Positions 8,259 through 17,940 of a stretch of 64,000 bases of DNA are shown piece after piece. The notes under the pieces are model-generated. The model was not told the DNA's origin, made no database searches, and saw only the letters and a program-made list of their open reading frames with translations. This stretch comes from Firmicutes bacterium ASF500. Its GTDB lineage: Bacteria > Bacillota > Clostridia > Oscillospirales > Oscillospiraceae. A program made the position numbers and the translations under genes. The stretch's first letter is position 1. Every line of letters begins with the position of its first letter. The stretch is from contig CP097573.1 in NCBI GenBank assembly GCA_000492175.2, positions 2,170,001-2,234,000 of the forward strand. The letters run 5' to 3'.

Positions 8259-8696
8259 TTATTTATATTTCTGGCTCTCCGCCACCGCCAGCTGGTCACA
8301 GCGGTTGTTGAACTCGTTCTCGGCGTGGCCCTTGACCCAGTGAAGGCTGACGGTGTGCTTCTCGCACAGGTCCAGCAGGCGGCCCCACAGGTCGGGGTTG
8401 AGGGCGGGTTTTTTGTCCGACTTCACCCAGCCCCGGGCCCGCCAGCCCTTGGCCCAGCCCTTGCCCAGACCGTCGATGACGTATTTGCTGTCGGAGTACA
8501 GCTCCACCGCGCAGGGCTCCTTCAGGGCCTCCAGGGCGGCGATGACCCCGGTGAGCTCCATGCGGTTGTTGGTGGTCTGGGCCTCTCCCCCGGACAGCTC
8601 CTTTTTGTGCCCGCCGTACATCAGGATGGCCCCCCAGCCACCAGGGCCTGGGTTGCCGGAACAGGCTCCGTCGGTGTAGATGGTGACAGTTTTCAT
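8259..8696 (-). CDS. rnhA: Ribonuclease HI
   Basis: The 145-residue enzyme cleaves RNA in RNA/DNA hybrids. The catalytic acids are visible as [16 protein letters not shown] (Asp9), NNRMELTG (Glu47), YSDSKYV (Asp69) and NNRCDQLA near the C-terminus. The WVKGHAENE segment carries the conserved His. It has no N-terminal hybrid-binding domain. It lies between yegP and the toxin gene yafQ, all on the minus strand. Confidence 0.95.
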   Translation of the reverse strand: MKTVTIYTDGACSGNPGPGGWGAILMYGGHKKELSGGEAQTTNNRMELTGVIAALEALKEPCAVELYSDSKYVIDGLGKGWAKGWRARGWVKSDKKPALNPDLWGRLLDLCEKHTVSLHWVKGHAENEFNNRCDQLAVAESQKYK

Positions 8697-8709
8697 AGTC
8701 TCTTCTTCC

Positions 8710-8982
8710 TTAAAATAAATCGCTGTGGGTACCCGTTCGGGTGAGCACTAAAATCAGATGATCCCGGTCAATCCGATAGACCAGCAGCCAATCAGGCGTG
8801 ATGTGACACTCCCGGAATCCAATATAATCTCCAATCAGATCATGGTCCTTGTACTTTTTGGGCAGAGCCTCTCCGGCAGCCAAAATCTTGATTACATTGG
8901 TCAGCAAAGAAATATCATATCCTCGCCACTCAGCCCGTTTGACATCCCGCTGAAATTTTGAGGTCGGTTTTACCGTATACAT
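8710..8982 (-). CDS. YafQ-type mRNA interferase toxin
   Basis: The 90-residue RelE-superfamily toxin has the YafQ active-site pattern: [23 protein letters not shown] with His, Asp and Trp, and TGTHSDLF with the C-terminal catalytic His. Such toxins cleave mRNA on the ribosome. Its start overlaps the antitoxin stop by one base, a usual TA arrangement with the antitoxin first. Confidence 0.88.
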   Translation of the reverse strand: MYTVKPTSKFQRDVKRAEWRGYDISLLTNVIKILAAGEALPKKYKDHDLIGDYIGFRECHITPDWLLVYRIDRDHLILVLTRTGTHSDLF

Positions 8983-9257
8983 CAGTTCAGCAACTCCCTC
9001 ATCATTTCATCAATATCCGTGAAGCTCTTCCCATAGCTCGGGTCCTCCGTCATCCGCCGGGCCTCCTCCATTGCTTCCCGCGTCCCTTCGTTGACAACCT
9101 CCCGGTCTACCTGGAACGGTATCTTATTCTCCCGCACGGCTTTTTTGGCGAACACAGTAAACGCCGTTGTCATGCTCATACCTATATCCGAACAAAATTC
9201 CTCAAACTGACGCTTCAATTCCGCGTCCATACGAATGCTTATATTAGTCTGCGCCAT
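8982..9257 (-). CDS. RelB/DinJ-family antitoxin
   Basis: The product has 91 residues. The N-terminal ribbon-helix-helix part (TNISIRMDAELKRQFEEFC, then MSMTTAFTVFAKKAV) should bind DNA. The C-terminal helix should wrap the toxin. The start MAQTN was chosen because AAAGGGG lies eight bases upstream and the longer frame has no ribosome-binding site. Its promoter lies immediately upstream. Confidence 0.88.
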   Translation of the reverse strand: MAQTNISIRMDAELKRQFEEFCSDIGMSMTTAFTVFAKKAVRENKIPFQVDREVVNEGTREAMEEARRMTEDPSYGKSFTDIDEMMRELLN

Positions 9258-9279
9258 ATCATACACCCCTTTCTGTCTT

Positions 9280-9317
9280 ATACTATGTATCATAAATAAT
9301 TTTCAATACATTGTCAA
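9280..9317 (-). promoter_or_regulatory. TA operon promoter and likely operator
   Basis: On the minus strand TTGACA (9312-9317), a 17-base spacer and TATGAT (9289-9294) form a near-consensus promoter. The imperfect palindrome ATACATAGTAT just downstream of the -10 box (9280-9290) is a plausible ribbon-helix-helix operator for autorepression. Confidence 0.7.
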
Positions 9318-9333
9318 GACATTTCTATACAAA

Positions 9334-9360
9334 AGCCGGACACATTGACTGCGCCCGGCT
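9334..9360 (-). terminator. Possible weak terminator upstream of the TA promoter
   Basis: On the minus strand AGCCGG and CCGGCT, 15 bases apart, are followed by TTTTG. It could end transcripts coming from the DIP1984 gene. The short stem and long loop make it weak. The rest of the 9318-9559 gap holds no supported gene; a tRNA-like T-arm in it is described in the findings. Confidence 0.4.
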
Positions 9361-9559
9361 GTTCCCCAAACCCGCCCGCGTGAAACCGACGTCTGGTAAT
9401 GATAAAAAGCGTCCCGAAAGACATAACGATACAGATGTAACAGTAACGGACCTGATAAAGAGCCGGGATTCGAACCCAGGCGAGGTCCCGCCGCCTCCAT
9501 GAGGCGCCGATGGCTCCGGCGCGGAGCTGACATCCGCCTTTCACGCAACCAAATGTTTT

Positions 9560-10015
9560 TTATAATAGCTCTGTGGTCCAGTTTTTCTCCTGAATGGTCT
9601 CCTCCAGCTGACGGAGGTTCCTGGACAGGCCGTCCACCTGCTTTTGCAACTCCCGGACATTGACGGTGCTCTTCACCTTGATCTCACTGGCGCTGTGGCG
9701 GCGGACCAGGGCGCTGGCATTGCTGAGGAAATTGCGCAGGGCGGACAACTTGCCCTTGAGGCAGTCCCGCCTGGCCAGCAGGTCGGACAGGGTGGCCCCG
9801 TCCTCCAGCCGGGTGGAATTGTTGGTGCGGTTGATGGCGGAGACCAGCTCCTCCAGCCGGGCATAGTCCGCCTCCAGCTCCTCCAACAGCTCCATGGGGT
9901 CCTCGGCGGGCTGTTCCCCTTCCTGAACCTGGGCGTTGTTGTTCAGCCGGACCTCCAGCTGACGAATCCTCGTTTGCAGCTCTGACCGCTGAGACAGAGC
10001 GTTAGCCAATTTCAT
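9560..10015 (-). CDS. DIP1984 family protein
   Basis: The 151-residue, mostly helical protein matches the DIP1984 pattern: MKLANALSQRSELQTRIRQL, NNNAQVQEGEQPAEDP, INRTNNSTRL and a C-terminal IQEKNWTTELL. Coiled-coil segments cover most of it. Function is unknown, although older annotations call relatives septicolysin. The start MKLANAL was chosen because GAAGGGG lies upstream and it matches the family start. It follows the DUF3829 lipoprotein gene by 25 bases. Confidence 0.85.
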   Translation of the reverse strand: MKLANALSQRSELQTRIRQLEVRLNNNAQVQEGEQPAEDPMELLEELEADYARLEELVSAINRTNNSTRLEDGATLSDLLARRDCLKGKLSALRNFLSNASALVRRHSASEIKVKSTVNVRELQKQVDGLSRNLRQLEETIQEKNWTTELL

Positions 10016-10040
10016 AAAAACACCCCTTCGACTATGATGG

Positions 10041-11090
10041 TCAGAGAATATTGTTATAGCTGTCAATCATACTGCCGATGGCGTCGCTGGCGTTGAGCAG
10101 AGCCTCAGCGTAGTCGGTACCGGCCATAAGAGCCTCGGCCAGGGAGCCCATATAGCTGTAGAGGGAGTTCGCCCTGCTGGTGTACAGCTCCAGGGCGCTG
10201 TCCCCTACCCGGCCGGTAAACATTTCCACCTTTTCCCGCTCGGACTCGCTTCCCAAGGCCTGGGTCAGGCTGTCGTGGGAGGTCTGGAGGCTGTCGAACA
10301 GAGGGGAGAGGTTGGTCATGTCGATCTCAGGCAGGACCGTCTCCTCCCCCGTGTTGGCGGCGTCAATCTGGCTCCAGACATCGTTCAGAATATCCTCGCT
10401 GGTCCGGATCAGGCACAGGGAGTGGTAGAGGATCATCTCCTCCTCCTCCAGCAGCTGGTTCAGGCTGTCCTCCTCGCCCTGGCTGGCCAGGATGTCGAAG
10501 GCAGCCAGGAAGGCCTCATAATTGGCGTCATAGACCTGGAGGGCGCTCCACAGCTCGGCGTGAATCTCCCGGGCTTTCGCCAGGTTGTCCTCCTCAAACT
10601 CATCAAAGCGCATGTAGGAGCCCAGGTGGTTCAGGGCCTCCATCACCTTGACGGGACTGTCCCCCAGGTCCCGGAGAGCGGCATCCGCCTCGGGATAGGC
10701 GGGCTCCTCGTCCAGGTAGTCCAGCGCCTTTTCCACAAGGTAGGTGTTGGGGGTGTAGAACTCCACCGCCTCCTTGATGGCGGCGTAATCTCCGGTCACG
10801 GTAAAGCTGGGGTCAAAGCTCACGTTGGAGAAATAGACCTCCAAAATGGGCTCAATCTCCCCGCCGATCTCATCCGCCAAATCCAGATAGGCGTTATATT
10901 TGCTGTAATCCACGGGCTGGCCGCTCTTGTCCGCGGAGGACGCGGAGGAGCTCACATCACTTTTACTCCCGCCGCCGCTGGTGGCACCGCCGCTTTTATC
11001 ACTGCCGCCCTTGCCGCCGCATCCAGTCAGAAGCAGCGCGGCGCTCAAGGCCAAGCAAATCATTCCTGTCCAAAGCTTTTTCTGATTCAT
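10041..11090 (-). CDS. DUF3829-type lipoprotein
   Basis: This 349-residue protein has a lipoprotein signal peptide (MNQKKLWTGM start, LTGC lipobox with Cys24). A Gly/Ser/Lys-rich flexible linker (about residues 25-55) leads to an all-helical acidic domain that resembles DUF3829/YiiG proteins. It should be anchored outside the cell membrane. Its role is unknown. AGAGAGG precedes the ATG. Confidence 0.65.
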   Translation of the reverse strand: MNQKKLWTGMICLALSAALLLTGCGGKGGSDKSGGATSGGGSKSDVSSSASSADKSGQPVDYSKYNAYLDLADEIGGEIEPILEVYFSNVSFDPSFTVTGDYAAIKEAVEFYTPNTYLVEKALDYLDEEPAYPEADAALRDLGDSPVKVMEALNHLGSYMRFDEFEEDNLAKAREIHAELWSALQVYDANYEAFLAAFDILASQGEEDSLNQLLEEEEMILYHSLCLIRTSEDILNDVWSQIDAANTGEETVLPEIDMTNLSPLFDSLQTSHDSLTQALGSESEREKVEMFTGRVGDSALELYTSRANSLYSYMGSLAEALMAGTDYAEALLNASDAIGSMIDSYNNIL

Positions 11091-11111
11091 GACACATAAG
11101 CCTCTCTTTGT

Positions 11112-11417
11112 CTATTTTTTCAAAATTTCTTCCCGCTTCCGCTGAAACTCCCTGCCGTCGATGAGCCCGGCGGACTTTAGGCTTTCCAGCTGCTCCAGCC
11201 GGGCGGAGATAGAAGAAGGGTCTCTCTGGTATCTCTGAGCAGACTGGGAATCCTTCGGTATTTTCCGGATTTTGTCCAGCCAGCGCAGGGGAGGCCACAC
11301 CTTTCCCCGGCTCTTACTCTCCAAATAGGAAAGACCCAGACACAGGATCAAAATAAATGTAAACTGCACATTCCAAGGCATAAACATCGCAAAGGTGGAC
11401 ATCACCATGCTCCCCAT
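11112..11417 (-). CDS. Small membrane protein with C-terminal SHOCT domain
   Basis: The 101-residue product has one hydrophobic N-terminal segment (about residues 5-32) and ends in a SHOCT motif: [31 protein letters not shown] domains often guide oligomer formation in small membrane proteins. The C-terminal 30 residues are nearly identical to those of the next gene upstream, so the pair probably arose by duplication. The start lies two bases from that gene's stop. Confidence 0.65.
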   Translation of the reverse strand: MGSMVMSTFAMFMPWNVQFTFILILCLGLSYLESKSRGKVWPPLRWLDKIRKIPKDSQSAQRYQRDPSSISARLEQLESLKSAGLIDGREFQRKREEILKK

Positions 11418-11418
11418 A

Positions 11419-11892
11419 TCACAGCCCCCTCAGAATCTCCTGCCGCTTTTGTTGATACTCCCGGTCGTTGATGAGTCCGGCGGACTTCAAGCTCTCCAGC
11501 TGCTCCAGCCGGCGGGCAGTACCCCGGTCTCTCCCGGACACGGGGTACTTTTTCAAATACTGCCAGCCTTGCAGAAGGGTAAACATCGCGCCTACCAGCG
11601 TCCAGAAGATTCCAAATCCGCCAGTGACCGGGATCAGCACCAGCAGGCCAAGCAGCGTAAATACACCGCCCCACGCCATGCCCACAATGACCTGTGTCCT
11701 GTTGGGGGGATAAGTGCTGTTCTCCAGCTTCCCGCCGGTCCGCTTCCGCAGCCAGGCCATGGTCCAGTTATAGAGCTTGCCGTAGGCCCCAAGCTCCAGG
11801 CACAGACCAATAAGAGACAAAATCACATAGAGCATGACTTCCGTGTCTCCGCCCGGGTTAATCGCGGCCTCCATGGAAAACATAGGGATCAT
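11419..11892 (-). CDS. SHOCT-domain membrane protein after gyrA
   Basis: This 157-residue protein has two or three membrane segments (about residues 17-38 and 68-105). The C-terminal SHOCT motif is [26 protein letters not shown]. The ATG overlaps the gyrA stop as ATGA, so it is translationally coupled to gyrase. The function is unknown. Coupling to gyrA may only reflect transcriptional read-through. Confidence 0.65.
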   Translation of the reverse strand: MIPMFSMEAAINPGGDTEVMLYVILSLIGLCLELGAYGKLYNWTMAWLRKRTGGKLENSTYPPNRTQVIVGMAWGGVFTLLGLLVLIPVTGGFGIFWTLVGAMFTLLQGWQYLKKYPVSGRDRGTARRLEQLESLKSAGLINDREYQQKRQEILRGL

Positions 11893-14402
11893 TCCTCTGC
11901 CGGAGCCTCCTCGGGCTGGACGGTCTCACCGTTCTCCTCCCGCTCAGCCAGGGCCAGAGAGATCACCTTGTCCCCCTCCTCCTTGAAGCGCATGACAATC
12001 ACGCCCTGAGTGGACCGTCCGCACTGCTTGATGGCGTCCACGTGGGTACGGATGAGGATACCCGCCTGGGTGACCACCAGCAGGTCCTCGGAGCCGTCCA
12101 CCACCTTGACCCCCACGATGGGGCCGGTTTTGTCGGTGACCATATAGTTCTTGATGCCCAGGCCACCCCGGTTGGTAATGCGGTATTCCTCCACCGGGGT
12201 CCGTTTGCCGAAGCCCTTCTCGGTGATGGACAGCACCGTTTTGCCCTCCAGAGCCCGGGCGGCGCCCACCACGTAGTCCCCCTCCCGGAGGCGGATGCCC
12301 CGGACGCCCACGGCGTCCCGGCCCATGGGCCGCACGTCGTTCTCGTCGAAACAGACGGCCATACCGTCGTGGGTGGCAATGAGGATTTTTTTGCTTCCGT
12401 CGGTCTCCCGGACAGAGACAAGCTGGTCTCCCTCGTCCAGGCGCAGGGCCCGGATGCCGTTGTTCCGCAGGTTTTTCAGGGTCTGGACAGGCAGACGCTT
12501 CACCGTGCCGTTCCGGGTGACCATGAACAGATACAGTTCCTCGCCCTCGTGCTCCCGGTAGTGGAGCATGGCCTGAACCCGCTCCCCCTGCTCCACCTGG
12601 AGGATGTTAATAATGTTGGTACCCTTGGCGGTTTTGCCGCTCTCGGGAATTTGATAGCCCTTCTTGCGGTAGACTTTGCCGGTGTCGGTGAAGAACAAAA
12701 TATAGTCGTGGGTGGAGGCGGTGAACACATCCACCACATAGTCTTCCTCCCGGGTGGTGATGCCCTTCTTGCCCATGCCCCCCTTGGACTGGGCGGCGTA
12801 CTCGCTCACCGGGGTGCGCTTGATATAGCCCGCCTGGGTGAGGGTGAAGACGCACTGCTCCTCCTCGATCAGGTCCTCAATGTCGATCTCGTCCTCCACG
12901 TCCTGAATCTCGGTGACCCGGTCGTCGCCGTACTTGTCCCGGATGGCGGTAAGCTCGTCCTTCAGGACCCCCCGCAGCATGGTTTCAGAGGCCAACAGCT
13001 CGTTGAAGTAGGCAATCCGCTCCTCCAGCTCCTTGTACTCCGCCTCCAGCTTCTCCCGGTTCAGGCCCTGGAGGGCGATAAGCCGCATGTCGCAGATGGC
13101 CTGAGCCTGAACGTCATCCAGCCCAAAGCGCTCCATCAGCCGCTCCTTGGCGTTGTCGTAGCTGTTGCGGATAATGTGGATAACCTCGTCGATGTTGTCC
13201 TGGGCGATGAGCAGACCCTCCAGCAGATGGGCCCGCTCCTGGGCCTTACGCAGGTCGTACTTGGTCCGCCGGATGATGACCTGCTCCTGATAGGCGATAT
13301 ACTCGTCCAGGATGTGCCGCAGGGACAGGATCCGGGGCTGGAGCTTGCCGTTGACCTCCACCAGGGCCAGCATGTTGATGGCGAAGGTGGTCTGGAGCTG
13401 GGTCTGGGCGAACAGCCGGTTCAGGACCACCTGGGGGTTGGCGTCCCGCTTCAGCTCAATGACGATACGCATGCCGTTGCGGTCGGTCTCGTCCCGGATA
13501 TCGGAGATGCCCTCCAGCCGCTTGTCCTCCACCTGGTCGGCCATGCTCTTGATGAGCATCCGCTTGTTCACCTGGTAGGGAATTTCCGTAATGACGATGC
13601 GGGTGCGGTCCTTGCCGAACTCCTCAAATTCGTGCCTCGCCCGGATGGTCACCCGGCCCCGGCCGGTGGCGTAGGCGGCGCGGATGCCCGACCGGCCCAT
13701 AATGATGGCCCGGGTGGGGAAGTCGGGGCCGTGGATGTGCTCCATCAGGTCGGCCAGGGTGGCCTCGGGGTCGTCCAGCACGCAGATGGCGGCGTTGATC
13801 ACCTCCCGCATGTTGTGGGGCGGGATGTTGGTGGCCATACCCACGGCGATGCCGGAGGACCCGTTCACCAGCAGGTTGGGGAACCGGGAGGGCAAGGTCT
13901 TGGGCTCCTTCCTCGTCTCGTCGAAGTTGGGGTCCCAGTCCACCGTGTCCTTTTCGATGTCCCGAAGCATCTCGTCAGAGAGCTTGGACATACGGGCCTC
14001 GGTGTAACGGTAGGCCGCCGGGGGATCGCCGTCGATGGAGCCGAAGTTGCCGTGGCCATCCACCAGCATGTACCGCATGGAGAAGTCCTGCGCCAGGCGC
14101 ACCAGAGCGTCGTAGACAGACTGGTCCCCGTGGGGATGGTAGCGGCCCAGCACGTCGCCCACGCAAGTGGCCGACTTCTTGAAGGGCTTGTCCGCTGTGA
14201 GGTTGTCCTCATACATAGCGTAGAGGATGCGCCGGTGGACGGGCTTCAACCCGTCCCGCACGTCGGGCAGGGCCCGGCCCACGATGACCGACATGGCGTA
14301 TTCAATGTAGGAATTCTCCATCTCCGGCACTAGAGAAGAGGTGATGATCTTTTGGTCCGGGTAGCGGATTTCCTCGGGGTCGTATTGGGGTTTCTTAGAC
14401 AT
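11889..14402 (-). CDS. gyrA: DNA gyrase subunit A
   Basis: The 837-residue subunit breaks and rejoins DNA during negative supercoiling. The catalytic tyrosine sits in [14 protein letters not shown]. The quinolone-region start is [20 protein letters not shown], with Asp where many bacteria have Ser/Thr-Ala near GDxS. The C-terminal pinwheel carries GyrA-box-like [10 protein letters not shown] and [10 protein letters not shown], and the tail is acidic. Length is typical. It follows gyrB on the minus strand, separated by a 237-base repeat-containing gap. Confidence 0.97.
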   Translation of the reverse strand: MSKKPQYDPEEIRYPDQKIITSSLVPEMENSYIEYAMSVIVGRALPDVRDGLKPVHRRILYAMYEDNLTADKPFKKSATCVGDVLGRYHPHGDQSVYDALVRLAQDFSMRYMLVDGHGNFGSIDGDPPAAYRYTEARMSKLSDEMLRDIEKDTVDWDPNFDETRKEPKTLPSRFPNLLVNGSSGIAVGMATNIPPHNMREVINAAICVLDDPEATLADLMEHIHGPDFPTRAIIMGRSGIRAAYATGRGRVTIRARHEFEEFGKDRTRIVITEIPYQVNKRMLIKSMADQVEDKRLEGISDIRDETDRNGMRIVIELKRDANPQVVLNRLFAQTQLQTTFAINMLALVEVNGKLQPRILSLRHILDEYIAYQEQVIIRRTKYDLRKAQERAHLLEGLLIAQDNIDEVIHIIRNSYDNAKERLMERFGLDDVQAQAICDMRLIALQGLNREKLEAEYKELEERIAYFNELLASETMLRGVLKDELTAIRDKYGDDRVTEIQDVEDEIDIEDLIEEEQCVFTLTQAGYIKRTPVSEYAAQSKGGMGKKGITTREEDYVVDVFTASTHDYILFFTDTGKVYRKKGYQIPESGKTAKGTNIINILQVEQGERVQAMLHYREHEGEELYLFMVTRNGTVKRLPVQTLKNLRNNGIRALRLDEGDQLVSVRETDGSKKILIATHDGMAVCFDENDVRPMGRDAVGVRGIRLREGDYVVGAARALEGKTVLSITEKGFGKRTPVEEYRITNRGGLGIKNYMVTDKTGPIVGVKVVDGSEDLLVVTQAGILIRTHVDAIKQCGRSTQGVIVMRFKEEGDKVISLALAEREENGETVQPEEAPAEE

Positions 14403-14449
14403 TTATTGTGTTCCTCCTTGTTAGAGGTATTCTCCAAAGGCTCCTTTTG

Positions 14450-14516
14450 AAAGGAGCTGTCAGCCGCAGGCTGACTGAGGATTGCGTTCGGCGAAGCCGA
14501 ACATACGAAGTAAACA
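14450..14516. repeat. Repeat family D, copy 1 (gyrB-gyrA gap)
   Basis: The block begins AAAGGAGCTGTCAGC and ends in AACATACG.AGTAAAC. It recurs at 17249-17312 with about the same order (GCTGACTGAGGATTGCGTTC is shared). Further downstream in the same gap are stem-loops CCCCAGTTTGCGAACTGGGG and CCTCCTTTCAAAAGGAGG followed by CTTTTTT on the plus strand. No gene lies here. Confidence 0.75.
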
Positions 14517-14639
14517 AAATTTGCAGAAACCTCGTATACTTCGTATATTTTGCTTCGCAAAATGCAATCCTCCGCCCCAGTTTGCGAACTGGGGCACCTC
14601 CTTTCAAAAGGAGGCTTTTTTCGCTTCCCTGGTGAGCTG

Positions 14640-16595
14640 CTAATAGTCCAAATTCACCGCGTACTTGGCGTTGCGCTCGATGAACTCCTTCCGGGGCTCC
14701 ACCTTCTCGCCCATGAGGATGGTAAAGGTCTCGTCGGCCCGGACGGCGTCGTCCAGCTCGATGCGCCGCAGGGTGCGCTTTTCCGGGTCCATGGTGGTCT
14801 CCCAGAGCTCATGGGGGTTCATCTCGCCCAGGCCCTTAAAGCGGTTGATCTCCACCTTGGCGTTGGGGTTGTCCCCCCGCATTTCGGCGGAAATGGCGTC
14901 GCGTTCCTCCTCAGAGAAGGCCAGCCGAGTGGTCTTGCCCCGTGTCAGCTTGAACAGGGGGGGGACGGCGGAGTAGACATAGCCGTTTTCAATGAGCGGC
15001 CGCATAAAGCGGAAGAAGAAGGTAAGCAGCAGGGTGCGGATATGGGCGCCGTCCACGTCGGCGTCGGCCATGATGATAACCTTGTGATAGCGCAGCTTAT
15101 TCAGGTCAAAGTCGTCCCCGATGCCTGCCCCCAGGGCGGTAATCACAGGGGTGAGCTTGTCATTGCCATAGACCTTATCCGCCCGGGCCTTCTCCACGTT
15201 GAGCATCTTGCCCCACAGGGGGAGGATCGCCTGGAAGCGGCTGTCCCGGCCCTGGGTGGCCGAGCCGCCGGCGGAGTCGCCCTCGACGATGTATATTTCT
15301 GTCAGCTCCGGGTTGGCCTCGTTGCAGTCCCGCAGTTTGTCGGGCATGGCCGCGCCCCCCAGGGCGGTTTTTCTGCGGATGGACTCCCTGGCCTTCCGGG
15401 CGGCCTCCCGGGCCCGGTTGGCCATCAGGGCCTTGTCCAGAATGGCCCGGCCCACCGAGGGGTTCTCCTCCAGGAAGGTCTCCAGCTTTTCAGTGACGAT
15501 GGCGTTGACCAGGGTGCGCATTTCGCTGTTGCCCAGCTTGGCCTTGGTCTGGCCCTCGAACTGAGCCTCGGTGAGCTTTACCGAGATAACCACGGTGAGG
15601 CCCTCCCGGCAGTCGTCGCCGGACACCTTCTCGTCATCCTTGAGCATCTTAATTTTCCGCCCGTAGCCGTTGAGCACATTGGTCAGCGCCCGGCGAAAAC
15701 CCTCCTCGTGCATACCGCCCTCGGGGGTGTGGACGTTGTTGGCAAAGGAGACCATGACCTCCTGGTATCCGTCGTTGTACTGCATAGCCACCTCGGCCAT
15801 GGAGTCTTCCCGAGCCCCGGACATATAGATCACGTCGTTATGCAGGGCGTCCTTGTTCTTGTTGATGAAGGTGACAAACTCCCGGATGCCGCCCTCATAG
15901 CACATGTCGTCCTCCTGCTCCTGACCGGGGCGCAGGTCCACCGTCTGGATCCGCAGTCCGGCATTGAGGAAGGCCTCCTCCCGCATGCGGGTATGGAGGG
16001 TGTCGTAGCTGTACTCCAGGGTGTCGAACATCTCCGGGTCGGGCTTGAAGGTGACGGTGGTGCCAGTGTGGTCAGTCTTGCCCACCACCTTCATCTCCTG
16101 GGTGATCTTGCCCCGGGAAAATTTCATTTCGTAAATTTCCCCGTTCTTGTGGACCTGGACCTCCAGCCACTCAGACAACGCGTTGACAACAGACGCGCCC
16201 ACCCCGTGGAGACCGCCGGAGACCTTGTACCCGCCGCCGCCGAATTTGCCGCCGGCGTGGAGGATTGTAAACACCACCTCCAGGGCAGGTTTACCAGTTT
16301 GGGGCTGAATGTCAACCGGAATGCCGCGACCGTTGTCAGTTACGGTGATGGTGTTGCCCGGATTGATGGTGACTGTAATGTCCGTACAGTGTCCGGCAAG
16401 GGCCTCGTCAATGGAGTTGTCCACAATCTCATATACCAGGTGATGCAGGCCGGACTCCGAGGTGGAGCCGATATACATGCCCGGCCGCTTCCGTACCGCC
16501 TCCAGGCCCTCCAGGACCTGGATTTCCGACCCGCCGTACTCGTGATCGGTCTGGGTGGTGTTCAATTCGTTCAGTTCGTTTCGTTCTTCAGACAT
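14640..16595 (-). CDS. gyrB: DNA gyrase subunit B
   Basis: The 651-residue ATPase subunit has GHKL motifs [19 protein letters not shown] and [13 protein letters not shown]. The TOPRIM domain shows EGDSAGGSA and [17 protein letters not shown], and the C-terminus has [10 protein letters not shown]. The start MSEERNEL was chosen because GGAGGT lies four to five bases upstream; the longer frame has no such site. The order recF-remB-gyrB-gyrA matches Firmicutes, apart from the small insertions. Confidence 0.97.
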   Translation of the reverse strand: MSEERNELNELNTTQTDHEYGGSEIQVLEGLEAVRKRPGMYIGSTSESGLHHLVYEIVDNSIDEALAGHCTDITVTINPGNTITVTDNGRGIPVDIQPQTGKPALEVVFTILHAGGKFGGGGYKVSGGLHGVGASVVNALSEWLEVQVHKNGEIYEMKFSRGKITQEMKVVGKTDHTGTTVTFKPDPEMFDTLEYSYDTLHTRMREEAFLNAGLRIQTVDLRPGQEQEDDMCYEGGIREFVTFINKNKDALHNDVIYMSGAREDSMAEVAMQYNDGYQEVMVSFANNVHTPEGGMHEEGFRRALTNVLNGYGRKIKMLKDDEKVSGDDCREGLTVVISVKLTEAQFEGQTKAKLGNSEMRTLVNAIVTEKLETFLEENPSVGRAILDKALMANRAREAARKARESIRRKTALGGAAMPDKLRDCNEANPELTEIYIVEGDSAGGSATQGRDSRFQAILPLWGKMLNVEKARADKVYGNDKLTPVITALGAGIGDDFDLNKLRYHKVIIMADADVDGAHIRTLLLTFFFRFMRPLIENGYVYSAVPPLFKLTRGKTTRLAFSEEERDAISAEMRGDNPNAKVEINRFKGLGEMNPHELWETTMDPEKRTLRRIELDDAVRADETFTILMGEKVEPRKEFIERNAKYAVNLDY

Positions 16596-16619
16596 AGTTA
16601 CCTCCGCGATGGAAATTCT

Positions 16620-16699
16620 GTAGGGGCGGGTGATATCCGCCCGCAATTCTATTTCCCGCCGGTTTTATCCGGCGGCGGGCGGCCAAAGGCCGCCCCTAC
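16620..16699. repeat. GTAGGGGCGG repeat family B, copy 1
   Basis: The element starts GTAGGGGCGGGTGATATCCG and ends GGCCGCCCCTAC. Its ends are inverted repeats and it can fold into a long hairpin. It fills the gap between gyrB and the PH-domain gene. Confidence 0.8.
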
Positions 16700-16703
16700 A
16701 AAG

Positions 16704-17114
16704 TCAATCCAATTCCTCGTCATCCAGACCGGCGATGTCATGGTAGTCGTCCTCGCCGCCCTCGCTGCCCACCAACTCGGTGGTGCGCATCCGGCGCTTG
16801 TCCTTGGCTGCCTCCACATGCTTGTGGATCAGCTCCTTGACCTCTCTAGGGCTCTTGACGTTCTTCAGGTCCAGATGAGGAATGCTCTTGTCCGAGGAGA
16901 CCACGCATACCGTCCCCACGCCGAAGATCCGCTGACCCAGCGTCATGTTCAGCTGGAGGTCCCGCACCCGGTAGAGAAGCACCTCGTCGGACTTGATGTT
17001 AAAGAAGCCTGTCTCGCAGAACAGCCGGTCCTCGCTGAGACGGTACCGGGTGAAGGACAGAGGCAGTCCCAAATGACGCTTGCGGTCCTTCCACAGATAT
17101 TCGATGGATTCCAT
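16704..17114 (-). CDS. PH-domain (YdbT-like) protein
   Basis: This 136-residue protein has no membrane segment. The core WKDRKRHLGLPLSFTRYRLS, ETGFFNIKSDEVLLYRVRDL and FGVGTVCVVSSDKS follows the bacterial PH/bPH2 pattern of short beta strands. The C-terminus is acidic (about residues 115-136). It lies just upstream of gyrB in transcription order. Its role is unknown. Confidence 0.65.
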   Translation of the reverse strand: MESIEYLWKDRKRHLGLPLSFTRYRLSEDRLFCETGFFNIKSDEVLLYRVRDLQLNMTLGQRIFGVGTVCVVSSDKSIPHLDLKNVKSPREVKELIHKHVEAAKDKRRMRTTELVGSEGGEDDYHDIAGLDDEELD

Positions 17115-17494
17115 ATATTAACCCTCCTTATTTCTTATGGCTCTCATGGCTTTTAAAACCTTTTCGTCCCCCGCAGGGCAAGGCTCCTTTTCCCCGCAAG
17201 GGGGACGCGATATCCGTAAGCGGCAAAGCCGCTAACGGCTATCCAGTGAAAGGAGCTGTCAGCGAAGCTGACTGAGGATTGCGTTCGGCGAAGCAGAACA
17301 TACGGAGTAAACCCGTGTAGGGCGCGACGACCCCGGCGCGCCGTCTCCCGAGGGCACCCGCTCTCCGTGGACGGCGGGCCGAGTCGTCCCGCCCTACGGC
17401 TCCTGCGGGGGTGCATTGTAGGGGCGGATATTATCCGCCCGCTGGACATCGCCTAGACCTGACGGGCGGATGATATCCGCCCCTACATGAGGCG
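17115..17494. repeat. 380-base gap made of three stacked repeats
   Basis: No reading frame is supported. In order there is family D copy 2 (17249-17312), family A copy 1 with GTAGGGCGCG...GCCCTAC ends (17317-17397), and family B copy 2 with GTAGGGGCGG...CCGCCCCTAC ends (17418-17486). The first part, 17160-17240, holds imperfect GC-rich complementary stretches. Confidence 0.8.
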
Positions 17495-17860
17495 CTAAGA
17501 CCTCGTTTGCTTCGCACATTTCGCCCGCGCTTTCTTCCTAAATGCCAGTGGATACCCGGCCAAAATCCCAATCATAGAGGAGAATGGCAGATAAAAATCC
17601 AATCCCCCTTCATACCAAAAGCCCCAGGTGAAGGACTGAATGCCAACCCACCGGACCAGATAAGGAAACATAACCAAAAATAGGGCAAGCTCGGCCAAAA
17701 TCAAAGGAAGTAAGCATATTATGATACTTTTTTTCCTTCTTCTGACAACTGACCCGGCAAAAAATGCGCCCGCGCCGGACACCAGCAGAACTGGAAGTAT
17801 GATATAAAGATTTTCAGCGGTACACCCCAAAGCAAACTTAATGTCATTCCAATCAATCAT
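17495..17860 (-). CDS. Small membrane protein of unknown function
   Basis: I do not recognise this 121-residue protein. It has three or four predicted membrane segments (about residues 15-38, 44-66 and 88-106) with a basic RRRKKS loop and a basic C-terminus. Its codons are more AT-rich than those of gyrB and dnaN. The start directly follows the stop of a broken recF 3' fragment, which also provides the GGGAGG ribosome-binding site. This suggests it arrived linked to a recF end. Confidence 0.55.
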   Translation of the reverse strand: MIDWNDIKFALGCTAENLYIILPVLLVSGAGAFFAGSVVRRRKKSIIICLLPLILAELALFLVMFPYLVRWVGIQSFTWGFWYEGGLDFYLPFSSMIGILAGYPLAFRKKARAKCAKQTRS

Positions 17861-17912
17861 CTATATCAACCTCCCGTTTTGAATGTGAAAGGTCCTGCCG
17901 CTTGGGGTCCAG
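17861..17912 (-). pseudogene. Remnant of the recF 3' end
   Basis: Read on the minus strand, this segment holds the recF stretch for LDPKRQ. It then jumps to a frame reading GRTFHIQNGRLI and stop, which parallels the intact RecF end [12 protein letters not shown] and stop. The junction falls on GGCAGG. That hexamer occurs at both corresponding places in intact recF (within 18541-18680), so an internal deletion between short repeats explains it. Confidence 0.75.
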
Positions 17913-17940
17913 TTGTCTGCGGACGCTTCGTGAAGCGTCC

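Noticed and set aside
9314-9544. 76-codon minus-strand frame upstream of the TA operon
   Set aside because: It runs through the tRNA-like T-arm and a terminator-like hairpin, and has no clear ribosome-binding site or family.
12042-14333. Plus-strand open frame of about 763 codons
   Set aside because: It is antisense to gyrA. Composition is His/Val/Gly-rich with no domain.
14593-14625. Plus-strand terminator CCTCCTTTCAAAAGGAGG plus CTTTTTT in the gyrB-gyrA gap
   Set aside because: No plus-strand transcript is expected there. It is better seen as part of the repeat-rich gap.
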